DNA from: Ruminococcus sp.
Lineage (GTDB): Bacteria > Bacillota > Clostridia > Oscillospirales > Ruminococcaceae
DNA length: 34,161 bases
Reading direction: 5' to 3'
Assembly: GCA_017461395.1 (NCBI GenBank)
Contig: JAFTYF010000046.1
Coordinates: forward strand, 1 to 34,161
Positions within the stretch are counted from its first letter, which is position 1. The number at the start of each line of letters is the position of its first letter. The notes under the pieces are model-generated. The model saw nothing but the letters and a program-made list of their open reading frames with translations, was not told where the DNA came from and did no database searches. Positions 7,207 to 14,640 of the stretch are shown piece by piece. The position numbers and the translations under genes were made by a program.

Positions 7207-7240
7207 CCAAAAAACCTGTCCAGAAATTTCCGGACAGGTT
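7207..7240 (-). terminator. Terminator of the P-type ATPase gene, overlapping the next promoter
   Basis: Stem AACCTGTCC (7213-7221) and GGACAGGTT (7232-7240), followed on the minus strand by six T. The last T tract base lies next to the GGAGG of the following gene. The 5' arm overlaps the expected start site of the promoter at 7242-7270, so transcripts begun there would lack half of the stem. Confidence 0.82.
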
Positions 7241-7241
7241 A

Positions 7242-7270
7242 ATTATAGCACATATAAAATTTTTCGTCAA
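7242..7270 (-). promoter_or_regulatory. Sigma-A promoter for the membrane protein/ymdB unit
   Basis: TTGACG (7265-7270), 17 bp, perfect TATAAT (7242-7247) preceded by TGTGC. It begins two bases after the ATPase stop codon region and points into the terminator hairpin. Confidence 0.82.
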
Positions 7271-7271
7271 T

Positions 7272-9848
7272 TTATTTCTTGGAAACCGCTTCTCTTACCA
7301 TTCTGAGAATCTGTGTAACTGCAAATGGAATTACAGCGAATCCCACTACCTGAAGCAGATTTACAGCAGTAAAGTCATTGCTTACATTCATGAAGCCGTG
7401 TACAGGAGTTATCATAAGTGCGCACACAAGGAACAATGCTCCGGCAAAAAATGCACCGATAGAGAACATATTCTTTGTAAATCCGAGCTTAGCAAGTGAG
7501 TACTTTCCACGGCTGTCGAAGCCTTCGAAAAGACGTGCAAGACAGAGTGTTCCGAATGCCATTGTGCTTGCCATAGCGGCTGAAACGCTGTTTCCGATCA
7601 TGAATGCAGCCATTACGCAGGCAGCTATCATGATACTGTGAACAAGAATATATACGCTTGTTTCCTTGTTGAGAATAGATTCCTTGGATGAACGCGGTTT
7701 TTCCTTCATAACTCCGGGCTGCATAGGCTCCATACAGAGAGCAAGCGCCGGAAGCGAGTCTGTGAGAAGGTTGATAAACAACAGATGTACCGGACTGAAA
7801 GGCAGCGGCAGATTGAGAATCGTAGTCAGAAGAACTACAAGGATAGCAGCGGCATTTCCGGCAAGGAGGAACTTGATAGCGTTCTTGATGTTACCGTAGA
7901 TGCAGCGTCCGTTTGCAACAGCCTTTACGATAGTAGCAAAATTATCGTCTGCAAGGATCATCGAAGCGGCATCCTTTGAAACCTCTGTTCCGGTGATTCC
8001 CATTGCAACGCCGACATCAGCCTTTTTCAGTGCAGGAGCATCATTTACACCGTCGCCGGTCATGGCAACTACCATTTCCTTAGCCTGCCACAGACCAACG
8101 ATTCTGATTTTGTGAACAGGTGAAACTCGTGCATATACGGAGATCTTCTCCAGCTTTGCAGAAAGCTCCTCGTCAGAAATATTGTCAAGCTCGGTACCGT
8201 CCATAGCAATATCGCCGTCCTTGTAGATACCGATTTCCTTAGCGATAGCAACAGCAGTAAGCTTGTGATCGCCTGTAATCATGATAGGCTTGATTCCGGC
8301 AGAAATGCACTCTGCAACAGCAGCCTTGCTTTCCTCACGGGGAGGATCAGTCATAGCCGCAAGTCCGACGAAAATGTAATCGCACTCGTCATCAAGAGTG
8401 ATTGCAGCGTCAGTTTTGAGAATCTTCTTCGCAAAGCAGAGAACTCTCATACCGTTTTCGGAATAGCCGAGGTTTGCTTTTTTTATTTCCTCTAAATCCT
8501 CAGGATTAAAGGGACGGATATCTTCATCCTCAAGAACATATCTCATTCTCGGAAGAAGAACATCAACAGCGCCCTTTGTGAATGCTGTACGCTCACCGTT
8601 GAAGTTGTGTACAGTTGTCATAAGCTTTCTGTCGCTGTCGAAAGGAATCTCGTCGATACGGGGATTTTCTGTACGGATTCTGCTGTATTCCTCATCGCCG
8701 AGATAAGCAGACAGAGCTGTTTCAGTGGGATCACCAAGCCATGCATCGCCTGATTTTGCAGCATCGTTGCAGAGTGCCATAGCAAGCTTGAGTTCCTGAG
8801 TTGCACGGAAGCTGGGAGCCGTTGTATCACGGACTGTCATTTTATTCTGTGTGAGTGTACCAGTCTTGTCAGAGCAGATGATAGATACGCAGCCAAGTCC
8901 CTCAACAGCCTTAAGATCCTTGATAATAGCCTTCTGCTTTGACATCTTCTGTGTACCGATAGCAAGCGAGATAGTGATAATTGAGCTGAGAGCCTCAGGA
9001 ATTGCGGCAACTGCAAGAGCTACTGCAAACATCATAGCGTCAACAACAGGCTTGTCGTTGAGGAAGTATGTCATGAGGAATACGCCGATACAAATAGCAA
9101 TAACGGCAATGGAAAGAATCTTGCTGAACTTGTCGAGACTTACCTGAAGCGGAGTCTTTTTCTTTTTTGCGTTCTGCATAAGAGAAGCTATCTTACCGAT
9201 CTCGGTATCCATTCCGACAGCTGTGACAACTGCCACACCACGTCCGTTGGAGATATTTGAACCGCTGTAGATCATATTTACACGGTCACCGAGAGGAAGT
9301 TCATCCTTTTCGATAGTATCAACAGATTTTGTAACGTTGAGTGATTCTCCGGTGAGAGCACTTTCGTTTATCTGAAGTGAAGCCGCTTCAAGGAGACGTC
9401 CGTCAGCTGCGGCAACATTACCGGCTTCAATAAGGAGGATATCGCCGACTACGACCTCTGACGCAGGAATTTCCGTCTGAGCGCCGTTTCTGATAACTCT
9501 TGCATTCGGCGAACTCATAGCTTTAAGGCTGTTGAGTGATTTCTGAGCCTTGACGTGCTGTGCAGTACCAAGAATAGCATTCATGATAAGGACAACAAGG
9601 ATAACGACAGTACTTCCGATCTCGCCGCTTATCATCGAAACGATTGACGCTATTATGAGTATCGCAACAAGAAGATCAGCGAACTGCTCCAGAAACACCA
9701 TAAAGATACTTTTCTGCTTTTCCTCGGTAATGGCATTCTCACCGTATTTCTGACGGCTCTCCGTCACCTGAGCATCCGTCAGACCTTTCGACCTGTCAGA
9801 GCCGAGCTGACTGACTACTTTTTCTCCGTCCTGATTGAAGTAATTCAT
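7272..9848 (-). CDS. P-type cation-transporting ATPase, probably Mn2+/Ca2+ efflux
   Basis: An 858-residue P2-type ATPase with all core elements: N-terminal cation-ATPase domain (1-70), actuator TGES (167-170), M4 motif IPEAL (283-287), phosphorylation site SDKTGTLTQNK with Asp327, KGA in the nucleotide-binding domain, hinge TGDGVNDAP, and six C-terminal transmembrane helices. Sequence type matches the Ca2+-ATPases (PMCA/LMCA1-like), but the M4 motif reads PEAL where Ca2+ pumps usually have PEGL. Because a yybP-ykoY manganese riboswitch lies in its leader, Mn2+ export is the likely function, as for Lactococcus YoaB; that is inference. GGAGAAAGAGAAT precedes the start. It is a single-gene transcript, closed by a strong terminator. 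Confidence 0.95.
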   Translation of the reverse strand: MNYFNQDGEKVVSQLGSDRSKGLTDAQVTESRQKYGENAITEEKQKSIFMVFLEQFADLLVAILIIASIVSMISGEIGSTVVILVVLIMNAILGTAQHVKAQKSLNSLKAMSSPNARVIRNGAQTEIPASEVVVGDILLIEAGNVAAADGRLLEAASLQINESALTGESLNVTKSVDTIEKDELPLGDRVNMIYSGSNISNGRGVAVVTAVGMDTEIGKIASLMQNAKKKKTPLQVSLDKFSKILSIAVIAICIGVFLMTYFLNDKPVVDAMMFAVALAVAAIPEALSSIITISLAIGTQKMSKQKAIIKDLKAVEGLGCVSIICSDKTGTLTQNKMTVRDTTAPSFRATQELKLAMALCNDAAKSGDAWLGDPTETALSAYLGDEEYSRIRTENPRIDEIPFDSDRKLMTTVHNFNGERTAFTKGAVDVLLPRMRYVLEDEDIRPFNPEDLEEIKKANLGYSENGMRVLCFAKKILKTDAAITLDDECDYIFVGLAAMTDPPREESKAAVAECISAGIKPIMITGDHKLTAVAIAKEIGIYKDGDIAMDGTELDNISDEELSAKLEKISVYARVSPVHKIRIVGLWQAKEMVVAMTGDGVNDAPALKKADVGVAMGITGTEVSKDAASMILADDNFATIVKAVANGRCIYGNIKNAIKFLLAGNAAAILVVLLTTILNLPLPFSPVHLLFINLLTDSLPALALCMEPMQPGVMKEKPRSSKESILNKETSVYILVHSIMIAACVMAAFMIGNSVSAAMASTMAFGTLCLARLFEGFDSRGKYSLAKLGFTKNMFSIGAFFAGALFLVCALMITPVHGFMNVSNDFTAVNLLQVVGFAVIPFAVTQILRMVREAVSKK

Positions 9849-9900
9849 ATTCTCTTTCTCCGTTTCTTTAAATTTTGGGAGCTGTTATTCCTTCGGACAT

Positions 9901-9958
9901 AAAAAAGGCTTTTATTGCAGCTTAATACGAAAATTCATATTAAAGTGCAATAAAAGTC
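9901..9958 (-). terminator. Riboswitch-controlled terminator ahead of the ATPase
   Basis: Long stem formed by GACTTTTATTGCA (3' side of the aptamer, about 9946-9958) and TGCAATAAAAGCC (about 9907-9919) with AT-rich inner pairs, followed by six T (9901-9906). The 5' arm shares bases 9953-9958 with the aptamer's closing strand, so aptamer and terminator exclude each other. Confidence 0.85.
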
Positions 9959-10052
9959 TTGCTAAAGCATATGCCCTGTCCGCCCGACAGCTTAAACTGT
10001 GGTTATGGCGATGCGGACACCCGACACTCTGTCGGGAAGCTACTCCCCTTTA
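9953..10052 (-). ncRNA. yybP-ykoY manganese riboswitch (aptamer)
   Basis: The minus-strand leader has the conserved 5' element AAAGGGGAGTAGC (10039-10051), a P2 hairpin GTCGGG-type stem (CCCGACAGAGTGTCGGG), and the 3' element GGGCATATGC...GCAAGACTTT (down to 9953). These are the hallmarks of the yybP-ykoY class, which senses Mn2+. The aptamer's last strand overlaps a terminator stem, so Mn2+ binding should stabilise the aptamer and switch the ATPase gene on. This is the known arrangement for Mn2+ efflux genes. Transcription starts almost at the first aptamer base. Confidence 0.93.
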
Positions 10053-10059
10053 CATTATT

Positions 10060-10088
10060 ATAATATCATTATTCACAAAAATTGTCAA
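10060..10088 (-). promoter_or_regulatory. Sigma-A promoter of the riboswitch/ATPase transcript
   Basis: Perfect TTGACA (10083-10088), 17 bp, TATTAT (10060-10065) preceded by TGA. Confidence 0.82.
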
Positions 10089-10246
10089 GAATTATCATTC
10101 TCGGTTTTTGTAGAAATACTGCAAAAAACAGCTGCTTTTTCTGTGCAACTTTTTCTCTTAACACAAAAAACGCCGTCATTATCACCAAATCATGACAATA
10201 TATTTCAGCCAAAACGCCGCATTTCGGAAACTTTTCGGATTATCAC
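10089..10246. other. Spacer between divergent metal-transport transcripts; nothing recognised
   Basis: This 158-bp stretch separates the two divergent promoters of the ATPase and CNNM transcripts. It has A and T runs and a short repeat of AAAACGCCG (10164-10172 region and 10211-10219 region), which could be regulator contacts. I see no coding sequence or clear structure. Confidence 0.4.
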
Positions 10247-10275
10247 TTGAAAAATCCTGCAACTAATGATATAAT
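10247..10275 (+). promoter_or_regulatory. Sigma-A promoter of the CNNM gene leader
   Basis: TTGAAA (10247-10252), 17 bp, perfect TATAAT (10270-10275) preceded by TGA. The predicted start near 10282 leaves about 233 bases before the start codon. Confidence 0.8.
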
Positions 10276-10281
10276 TAATAA

Positions 10282-10514
10282 TATATATCTTAAAGGTTCG
10301 TGCACAGACGCACTTTCCGGTGGAGGTGAAATCCTTAATGGACGCTGGTCCTGACGGCAGCCCTGATAATTTCGATAATAAATATATATATATCAGGCAC
10401 GGTCTGCACTATTATTATTTGTGCTAGGCTGTGTCTGTTTGTGCTTGTACACTTTTTTCTATCATCAATATCATCAGGGGACGAACTCCCCATATATCGG
10501 AGGTTTAATTTATT
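10282..10514 (+). ncRNA. Long structured leader, candidate cis-regulatory RNA of unassigned class
   Basis: Between the promoter and the CNNM start codon the RNA can form: hairpin GUGC/GCAC (10300-10313) with loop ACAGAC; a GAGG/CCUU hairpin (10323-10336) with loop UGAAAU; GGAC/GUCC (10340-10351); CCUGAUA/UAUCAGG (10362-10368 with 10391-10397); and a 12-bp stem from 10398-10409 with 10421-10433, broken by a single bulged U. The whole ACAGAC loop is complementary to GUCUGU at 10433-10438, a possible pseudoknot. A U6 run (10453-10458) and a GGGGA/UCCCC hairpin (10477-10491) follow, then GGAGG at 10499. Features needed for M-box, cobalamin, FMN or SAM-I riboswitches are not present. A metal-sensing role is inference from the gene downstream. 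Confidence 0.55.
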
Positions 10515-11831
10515 ATGATCGGGCAGATAATTCTGCAAGTTATTCTTATTGCTCTCAACGCGGTTTTCGCCTGTGCGGAAATCGCTGTAATTTCTATCAA
10601 CGACGCACGACTCGACAAGCTCGCCGCAAGCGGCAACAAACGCGCTGTCCGCCTTAAAAAGCTCACGGACGCACCGTCACGCTTCCTTTCTACGATTCAG
10701 GTCGCTATCACTCTCGCCGGCTTTATCGGTTCAGCTTTCGCTGCCGGAAATTTCGCCGGATATCTCGTTTCTCTCCTCTCTAAAACAGGAATCCCCGTTT
10801 CTGAGGATATTCTTCATTCCGCTTCAGTTGTTATCATTACGCTGATACTCTCCTTCTTCACACTTGTTTTCGGAGAACTCGTTCCCAAACGTCTTGCTAT
10901 GAAGAATCCAGAAAAAATCGCTCTCGGAATGTCCGGAATCATTTCATTTATATCAAAGGCTTTTGCTCCGCTGGTATGGCTTCTCAACGGCTCTACAAAC
11001 GGAATTCTCAGACTTCTCGGCGTTGATCCCAACAGTGAGGATGATACAGTTACAGAGGAGGAAATCCTCATAATGTCCGACGCCGGTGCAGAAAAAGGTA
11101 CTATCGACGAGGATGAAAACAGGATCATCAAGAATGTATTTGCTTTCGACGACCTCACTGCCGATCAGATATGCACTCACAGAACTGATGTAAGCGTTCT
11201 CTGGAGCAGCGAAACTACAGACGTATGGGAGGAAACCATCCACCGCACACGTCACTCGTTTTTCCCTGTATGCGGCGAAAATGTTGACAATGTTATCGGT
11301 GTTCTCGACGCTAAGGATTACTTCCGGCTCGAAAACAAAGACCGTGACCATATCATGGAAAACGCTGTCCGTGAACCTTTCTTCGTTCACGAAAATATGA
11401 AGGCTGACAGGCTTTTCGAAGCTATGAAGCAGTCCGGCGCAAGCCGTTTCGCTGTCGTTGTCGATGAATACGGCGGCATGAGCGGAATCATCACCATTAC
11501 CGATCTCGTTGAACAGCTTGTCGGCGATTTTGCCGAATCCGAATCAGATCAGACCGGCACAAGACTCGAACAGATTGAGGATGATATATGGATGATTCCC
11601 GGCGTAACATCCCTCAGCGAGGTCTGCGAGGAGCTTGATATCATTCTTCCGGCTGACAAGTACGAGACATTCAGCGGTTATGTTATCGCTGTTCTCGGAG
11701 AGATCCCTGCCAACGGAACTCAGGTATCAGTAACATCAGACGGACTTGACATTGATGTTCTTGAAGTAAAGCACCACCGCATTGAGCTTTGCAGAGTAAA
11801 AAAACTCGCCGCTGAGCTTAAGGATGAATAA
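10515..11831 (+). CDS. CNNM/CorC (HlyC)-family metal ion transporter
   Basis: A 438-residue UPF0053 (DUF21) protein. Residues about 1-190 form the CNNM transmembrane domain with its conserved helices (ALNAVFACAEIAVIS, AITLAGFIGSAFA, FGELVPKRLAMKNPEKIAL). A CBS pair (about 205-330) follows, including VVVDEYGGMSGIITITDL, and a CorC_HlyC C-terminal domain (about 345-430). The family includes Mg2+ efflux and Na+/Mg2+ exchange proteins (MpfA, CorC, CNNM); older annotations call it hemolysin. GGAGG sits 11 bases before the start. It is divergent from a Mn2+-controlled P-type ATPase and has its own long structured leader. The ion carried cannot be told from sequence. Confidence 0.93.
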   Translation: MIGQIILQVILIALNAVFACAEIAVISINDARLDKLAASGNKRAVRLKKLTDAPSRFLSTIQVAITLAGFIGSAFAAGNFAGYLVSLLSKTGIPVSEDILHSASVVIITLILSFFTLVFGELVPKRLAMKNPEKIALGMSGIISFISKAFAPLVWLLNGSTNGILRLLGVDPNSEDDTVTEEEILIMSDAGAEKGTIDEDENRIIKNVFAFDDLTADQICTHRTDVSVLWSSETTDVWEETIHRTRHSFFPVCGENVDNVIGVLDAKDYFRLENKDRDHIMENAVREPFFVHENMKADRLFEAMKQSGASRFAVVVDEYGGMSGIITITDLVEQLVGDFAESESDQTGTRLEQIEDDIWMIPGVTSLSEVCEELDIILPADKYETFSGYVIAVLGEIPANGTQVSVTSDGLDIDVLEVKHHRIELCRVKKLAAELKDE

Positions 11832-11836
11832 AAATA

Positions 11837-11877
11837 ACGGAGCATTTCCTGCATCGGGAAGTGCTCCGTATTATTTT
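11837..11877. terminator. Bidirectional terminator between convergent genes
   Basis: Stem ACGGAGCA...TTCC (11837-11849) with GGAA...TGCTCCGT (11857-11869), including one wobble pair. It is followed by ATTATTTT on the plus strand and by TTATTTTTATTC on the minus strand. It serves the CNNM gene (+) and the Ig-like protein gene (-). Confidence 0.85.
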
Positions 11878-11895
11878 CCGCATATTTTTGTAATA

Positions 11896-12483
11896 TCAGT
11901 AAAGCTGCTGGTTCTGTGCAGAATCAGTAGTTGTCGCAGTTCCCGCACCTGTACTGCTGTCAGCAACAGTCACCTTTATCTGAACCTCCTGTGTTTCATC
12001 AGCAGCAGATTTCAGCGTAACATAGCACTCGCCGGGAGCAAGAGCTGTAATATTTCCCCAATCGTTTACTGTTGCAACCGTCGTATCGCTTGATGACCAG
12101 CGCTCGTGCGATTCATTTGAACCAGCCGGATATTCCTTGACAAGAGGCATTTCTGACTCGCCTACATTGAGATATACGCTGTATCTGTCAAGCTTGAAGC
12201 CGCTTGTATTCACAAGAGAAACCGTTGTAGTTTCGGGATTTGCAATTGTTGTTGTCACAACAGGATCAACCGGTGCAGTTGTAGTAACTACCGATGTATC
12301 TGAGCCTGTATCTGTTTTTTTCTTGCCGCCGTCCTTGGATTTATCACTGGAACAGCCTTTTGCTATAAGTATTACAAATAACAGAACCAGAAAAGCTATG
12401 ACGAAAAGTGCAGCAAGCTGTCTTTTTCTTGCAGTTTCGCGTGTAATTCTTTTTCTCGGCCGCTGTAAATTGTTGTTGTCCAT
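11896..12483 (-). CDS. Membrane-anchored protein with bacterial Ig-like (BIG2-type) domain
   Basis: A 195-residue protein. A basic cytoplasmic N-terminus (PRKRITRETARKR) precedes one transmembrane helix (about 24-43), then a Ser/Thr/Asp-rich linker (about 48-90), and an Ig-like group 2 domain (about 95-175) with the usual YLNVGE, RWSSSDTTVATV and NITALAPGECYVTL segments. A Thr-rich tail ends the chain. The protein should be exposed on the outer face of the membrane. BIG2 domains are often adhesive or structural, but the partner is unknown. GAAAGGAA lies upstream of the start and a promoter at 12559-12587. It stands alone. Confidence 0.8.
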   Translation of the reverse strand: MDNNNLQRPRKRITRETARKRQLAALFVIAFLVLLFVILIAKGCSSDKSKDGGKKKTDTGSDTSVVTTTAPVDPVVTTTIANPETTTVSLVNTSGFKLDRYSVYLNVGESEMPLVKEYPAGSNESHERWSSSDTTVATVNDWGNITALAPGECYVTLKSAADETQEVQIKVTVADSSTGAGTATTTDSAQNQQLY

Positions 12484-12558
12484 AACTTTAAATTCCTTTC
12501 TCTGCTTTTCAGGACGATATCACAATTCCACGATATTGTCCCATATTTGTTCACAACA

Positions 12559-12587
12559 ATTATATCACATAATTTATGAAATGTCAC
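12559..12587 (-). promoter_or_regulatory. Sigma-A promoter of the Ig-like protein gene
   Basis: GTGACA (12582-12587), 17 bp, perfect TATAAT (12559-12564) preceded by TGTGA. Confidence 0.72.
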
Positions 12588-12712
12588 GTCTTTTCGCTTT
12601 GTTTTTTTAAAATTCTTGCACTTTAACATATATGAGCCCATTTTTTCGTCATTTCCTACAAAATATTCGATAAGACTTCGCTGTATTTACTTCCTGAAAA
12701 TCTTGAAAAATG

Positions 12713-12741
12713 ATGACAAATCTTTAAATTTGTGATATAAT
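12713..12741 (+). promoter_or_regulatory. Sigma-A promoter of the flippase gene
   Basis: ATGACA (12713-12718), 17 bp, perfect TATAAT (12736-12741) preceded by TGTGA. The spacer carries an inverted repeat ACAAAT...ATTTGT (12716-12733) that could be a repressor site. The rest of the intergenic region (12588-12712) shows nothing I recognise. Confidence 0.72.
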
Positions 12742-12782
12742 ATTTATTGGATATAAATTTCATAGGGGCGTGATAATCAAAA

Positions 12783-14213
12783 ATGGATAAATATAAAAAG
12801 CTCGCTTTTAATACAATGATCTTTGCTATCGGAAATTTCGGCTCGAAATTCCTTGTTATTCTCCTCACACGACTGTATACAAGCAATATCAGTCCGGCGG
12901 ACAGCTCAACCAAGGAGCTTCTTGAAATCACAGCCAATTTTCTGCTGCCGATCTTCACTTTTTCAATGACCGAAGCAGTTATCCGCTATGGACTTGACAA
13001 CAAATACCACAAAGGTCAGGTTTTCACTACCGCCACGATACTCAACAGCGCCGGTCTTGCAATAATGCTGATATTCTCGCCTCTGCTGCGGCTCATCAGC
13101 TTCCTCGACTTCATAGACGGCTATACCATACTTCTGCTGATTTACGTCTGCACGTCGGCTTTCAGATCGCTTTGTTCGCAGTTTGTCCGTGCAAAAGGAA
13201 TGGTCAAGCTATTCTCGCTCGACGGAATTTTCGCAACCCTTACGCTTTTCATCTTCAACATCATCTTCATCTCTAATCTCCACTGGGGCGTAAACGGCTT
13301 CATGATTTCGGTTATTCTTTCCGATCTCTGCTCTGCAATATTCCTCTTTGCGGCTGCAAAACTCCACACTGATCTCAATATCCGCTACTACAACAAAAAG
13401 CTTGCTTCAAGCATGATGAGATTTGCAATCCCACTTATCCCGACCGTTGTAATGTGGGTCATCACCGGATTTTCCGACCGTCTTTTCATCCGCTATATGC
13501 ACAGCGACAGAGTTACTCTCGGAGAAAGCGCCGCCGGAATCTACGGATATGCAACGAAAATACCAAACCTCATCTCTATGGTTTCTACTATTTTCTTTCA
13601 GGCATGGAATATGTCCGCTATCATGGAAAACAACTCCAAGGACAGAAGCCATTTCTATGAAAAGGTCTACCGTGCATACGAAGCACTGCTTTTTATCTCC
13701 TCCGCTCTGCTTATCGCCGGAGTTCAGATAGTTACGCCTCTTTTCGTAACCGCAAAGAATTTTGGTGAATACGGCAGTGTATACATCTACACACCTGTAC
13801 TCGTTATTGCAGCACTGTTTATGTGTCTTGATCAGTTCCTCAGCAGTATCTATACCGCAACCAAGCACACAAAGAATTCCTTCTGGACAAGCTTTGCCGC
13901 AAGTATGGCAAATATCGTTCTCAATTTCTTCCTAATTCCCGAATGGGGAATTCAGGGTGCGGCGATTGCTACATTCCTCAGCTACTATCTCTGCTTCTGG
14001 GCAAGAATCATTGACGCAAGATATTACATCCCATTCCGTTTCAATGGTATCAATTCTCTGCTCAACACAATTGCGCTCTGCTTCATGTGCTGGTTTATCA
14101 TCGCAAAACCGGTGCTCTACGTTCTTTGGATAATTCTTCTCCTTGCGTTTGTTATATGGAGCAATTATAAGGCTCTTATGGAAACGGCAATGAAGCTTAT
14201 CAAGAGGAGATAA
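12783..14213 (+). CDS. Oligosaccharide/polysaccharide flippase family membrane protein
   Basis: A 476-residue, very hydrophobic protein with about 12-14 transmembrane helices, of the MOP superfamily polysaccharide-synthesis type (Wzx/RfbX-like). Typical N-terminus (YKKLAFNTMIFAIGNFGSK) and the conserved loop with FAIPLIPTVVMWVITGFSDR near residues 215-235. Such proteins flip lipid-linked sugars for capsule, teichoic-type or other cell-surface polymers. No glycosyltransferases or other glycan genes lie nearby, so the substrate is unknown. The ribosome-binding site is poor (GGGGCG about 14 bases upstream), suggesting weak translation. It has its own promoter and terminator. Confidence 0.88.
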   Translation: MDKYKKLAFNTMIFAIGNFGSKFLVILLTRLYTSNISPADSSTKELLEITANFLLPIFTFSMTEAVIRYGLDNKYHKGQVFTTATILNSAGLAIMLIFSPLLRLISFLDFIDGYTILLLIYVCTSAFRSLCSQFVRAKGMVKLFSLDGIFATLTLFIFNIIFISNLHWGVNGFMISVILSDLCSAIFLFAAAKLHTDLNIRYYNKKLASSMMRFAIPLIPTVVMWVITGFSDRLFIRYMHSDRVTLGESAAGIYGYATKIPNLISMVSTIFFQAWNMSAIMENNSKDRSHFYEKVYRAYEALLFISSALLIAGVQIVTPLFVTAKNFGEYGSVYIYTPVLVIAALFMCLDQFLSSIYTATKHTKNSFWTSFAASMANIVLNFFLIPEWGIQGAAIATFLSYYLCFWARIIDARYYIPFRFNGINSLLNTIALCFMCWFIIAKPVLYVLWIILLLAFVIWSNYKALMETAMKLIKRR

Positions 14214-14228
14214 TACTCTGATATAAAT

Positions 14229-14258
14229 AAAGGCAGTCACGAATGACTGCCTTTTTTT
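14229..14258 (+). terminator. Terminator of the flippase gene
   Basis: Stem AAAGGCAGTCA (14229-14239) and TGACTGCCTTT (14244-14254) with loop CGAA, running into a T7 tract. Confidence 0.9.
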
Positions 14259-14304
14259 GCTGTCAGGGAACGATATCGCCGTCCGTTTATTTTTTCATCT
14301 TTTC

Positions 14305-14332
14305 AAAAAATAAGGGCGGATTATATCCGCCC
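14305..14332 (-). terminator. Terminator of the Gld-like ABC operon
   Basis: Stem GGGCGGAT (14314-14321) and ATCCGCCC (14325-14332), followed on the minus strand by TTATTTTTT. The wider palindrome, with flanking GTAGGG, resembles dispersed terminator-like repeats; see the findings. Confidence 0.8.
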
Positions 14333-14338
14333 CTACAA

Positions 14339-14617
14339 TTACTTCAAAGCCTTTTCAAGCCATACATTGGCAATGTCAAGCGCTTCGTAAAGTCCACATT
14401 CCTTCTCGGTATTCTTTACAAATGCCTTCATCGGATCAGCTGTCTCCGTAGACATCTGTATTACCCTTACCTTTGATGCTGTCTTTGCACCTTCGACTTC
14501 CTTTGTGTCAAGTATCTGTATCCATATCACATACGGATCTGACATATACCCATAATATATCTCGTTACCCTTTCTTACGAGAGGATATCCCTTATACATC
14601 AGAAAATTTTCGCTCAT
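14339..14617 (-). CDS. Hypothetical protein, 92 aa, end of the ABC operon
   Basis: I do not recognise this protein. It has no signal peptide or membrane segment, so is probably cytoplasmic. It starts MSENFLMYKGYPLVRKGN and has a beta-rich first half (IYYGYMSDPYVIWIQIL) then a helical C-terminus (ALDIANVWLEKALK). The start has GGAGG ten bases upstream. It lies 23 bp after the DUF4340 gene and before the operon terminator, so it is cotranscribed with the ABC transporter genes. A role linked to the transporter is inferred from position only. Confidence 0.78.
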   Translation of the reverse strand: MSENFLMYKGYPLVRKGNEIYYGYMSDPYVIWIQILDTKEVEGAKTASKVRVIQMSTETADPMKAFVKNTEKECGLYEALDIANVWLEKALK

Positions 14618-14640
14618 TATATAGTACCTCCGTCAAAATA

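Noticed and set aside
10322-10362. Resemblance of GGTGA...TCCT...ATGG to the M-box Mg2+ riboswitch
   Set aside because: The rest of the M-box (GACGCC and the long P1 closing stem) is missing, and M-boxes switch off importers rather than drive exporters.
10317-10370. Resemblance of GGTGAAATCC in the CNNM leader to cobalamin or FMN riboswitch cores
   Set aside because: No B12 box, no FMN GCGG-type element and no closing stem strands are present; only about ten bases look alike.
10814-11390. Minus-strand open frames over the CNNM gene
   Set aside because: Shadows of a strongly supported gene; no ribosome-binding sites.
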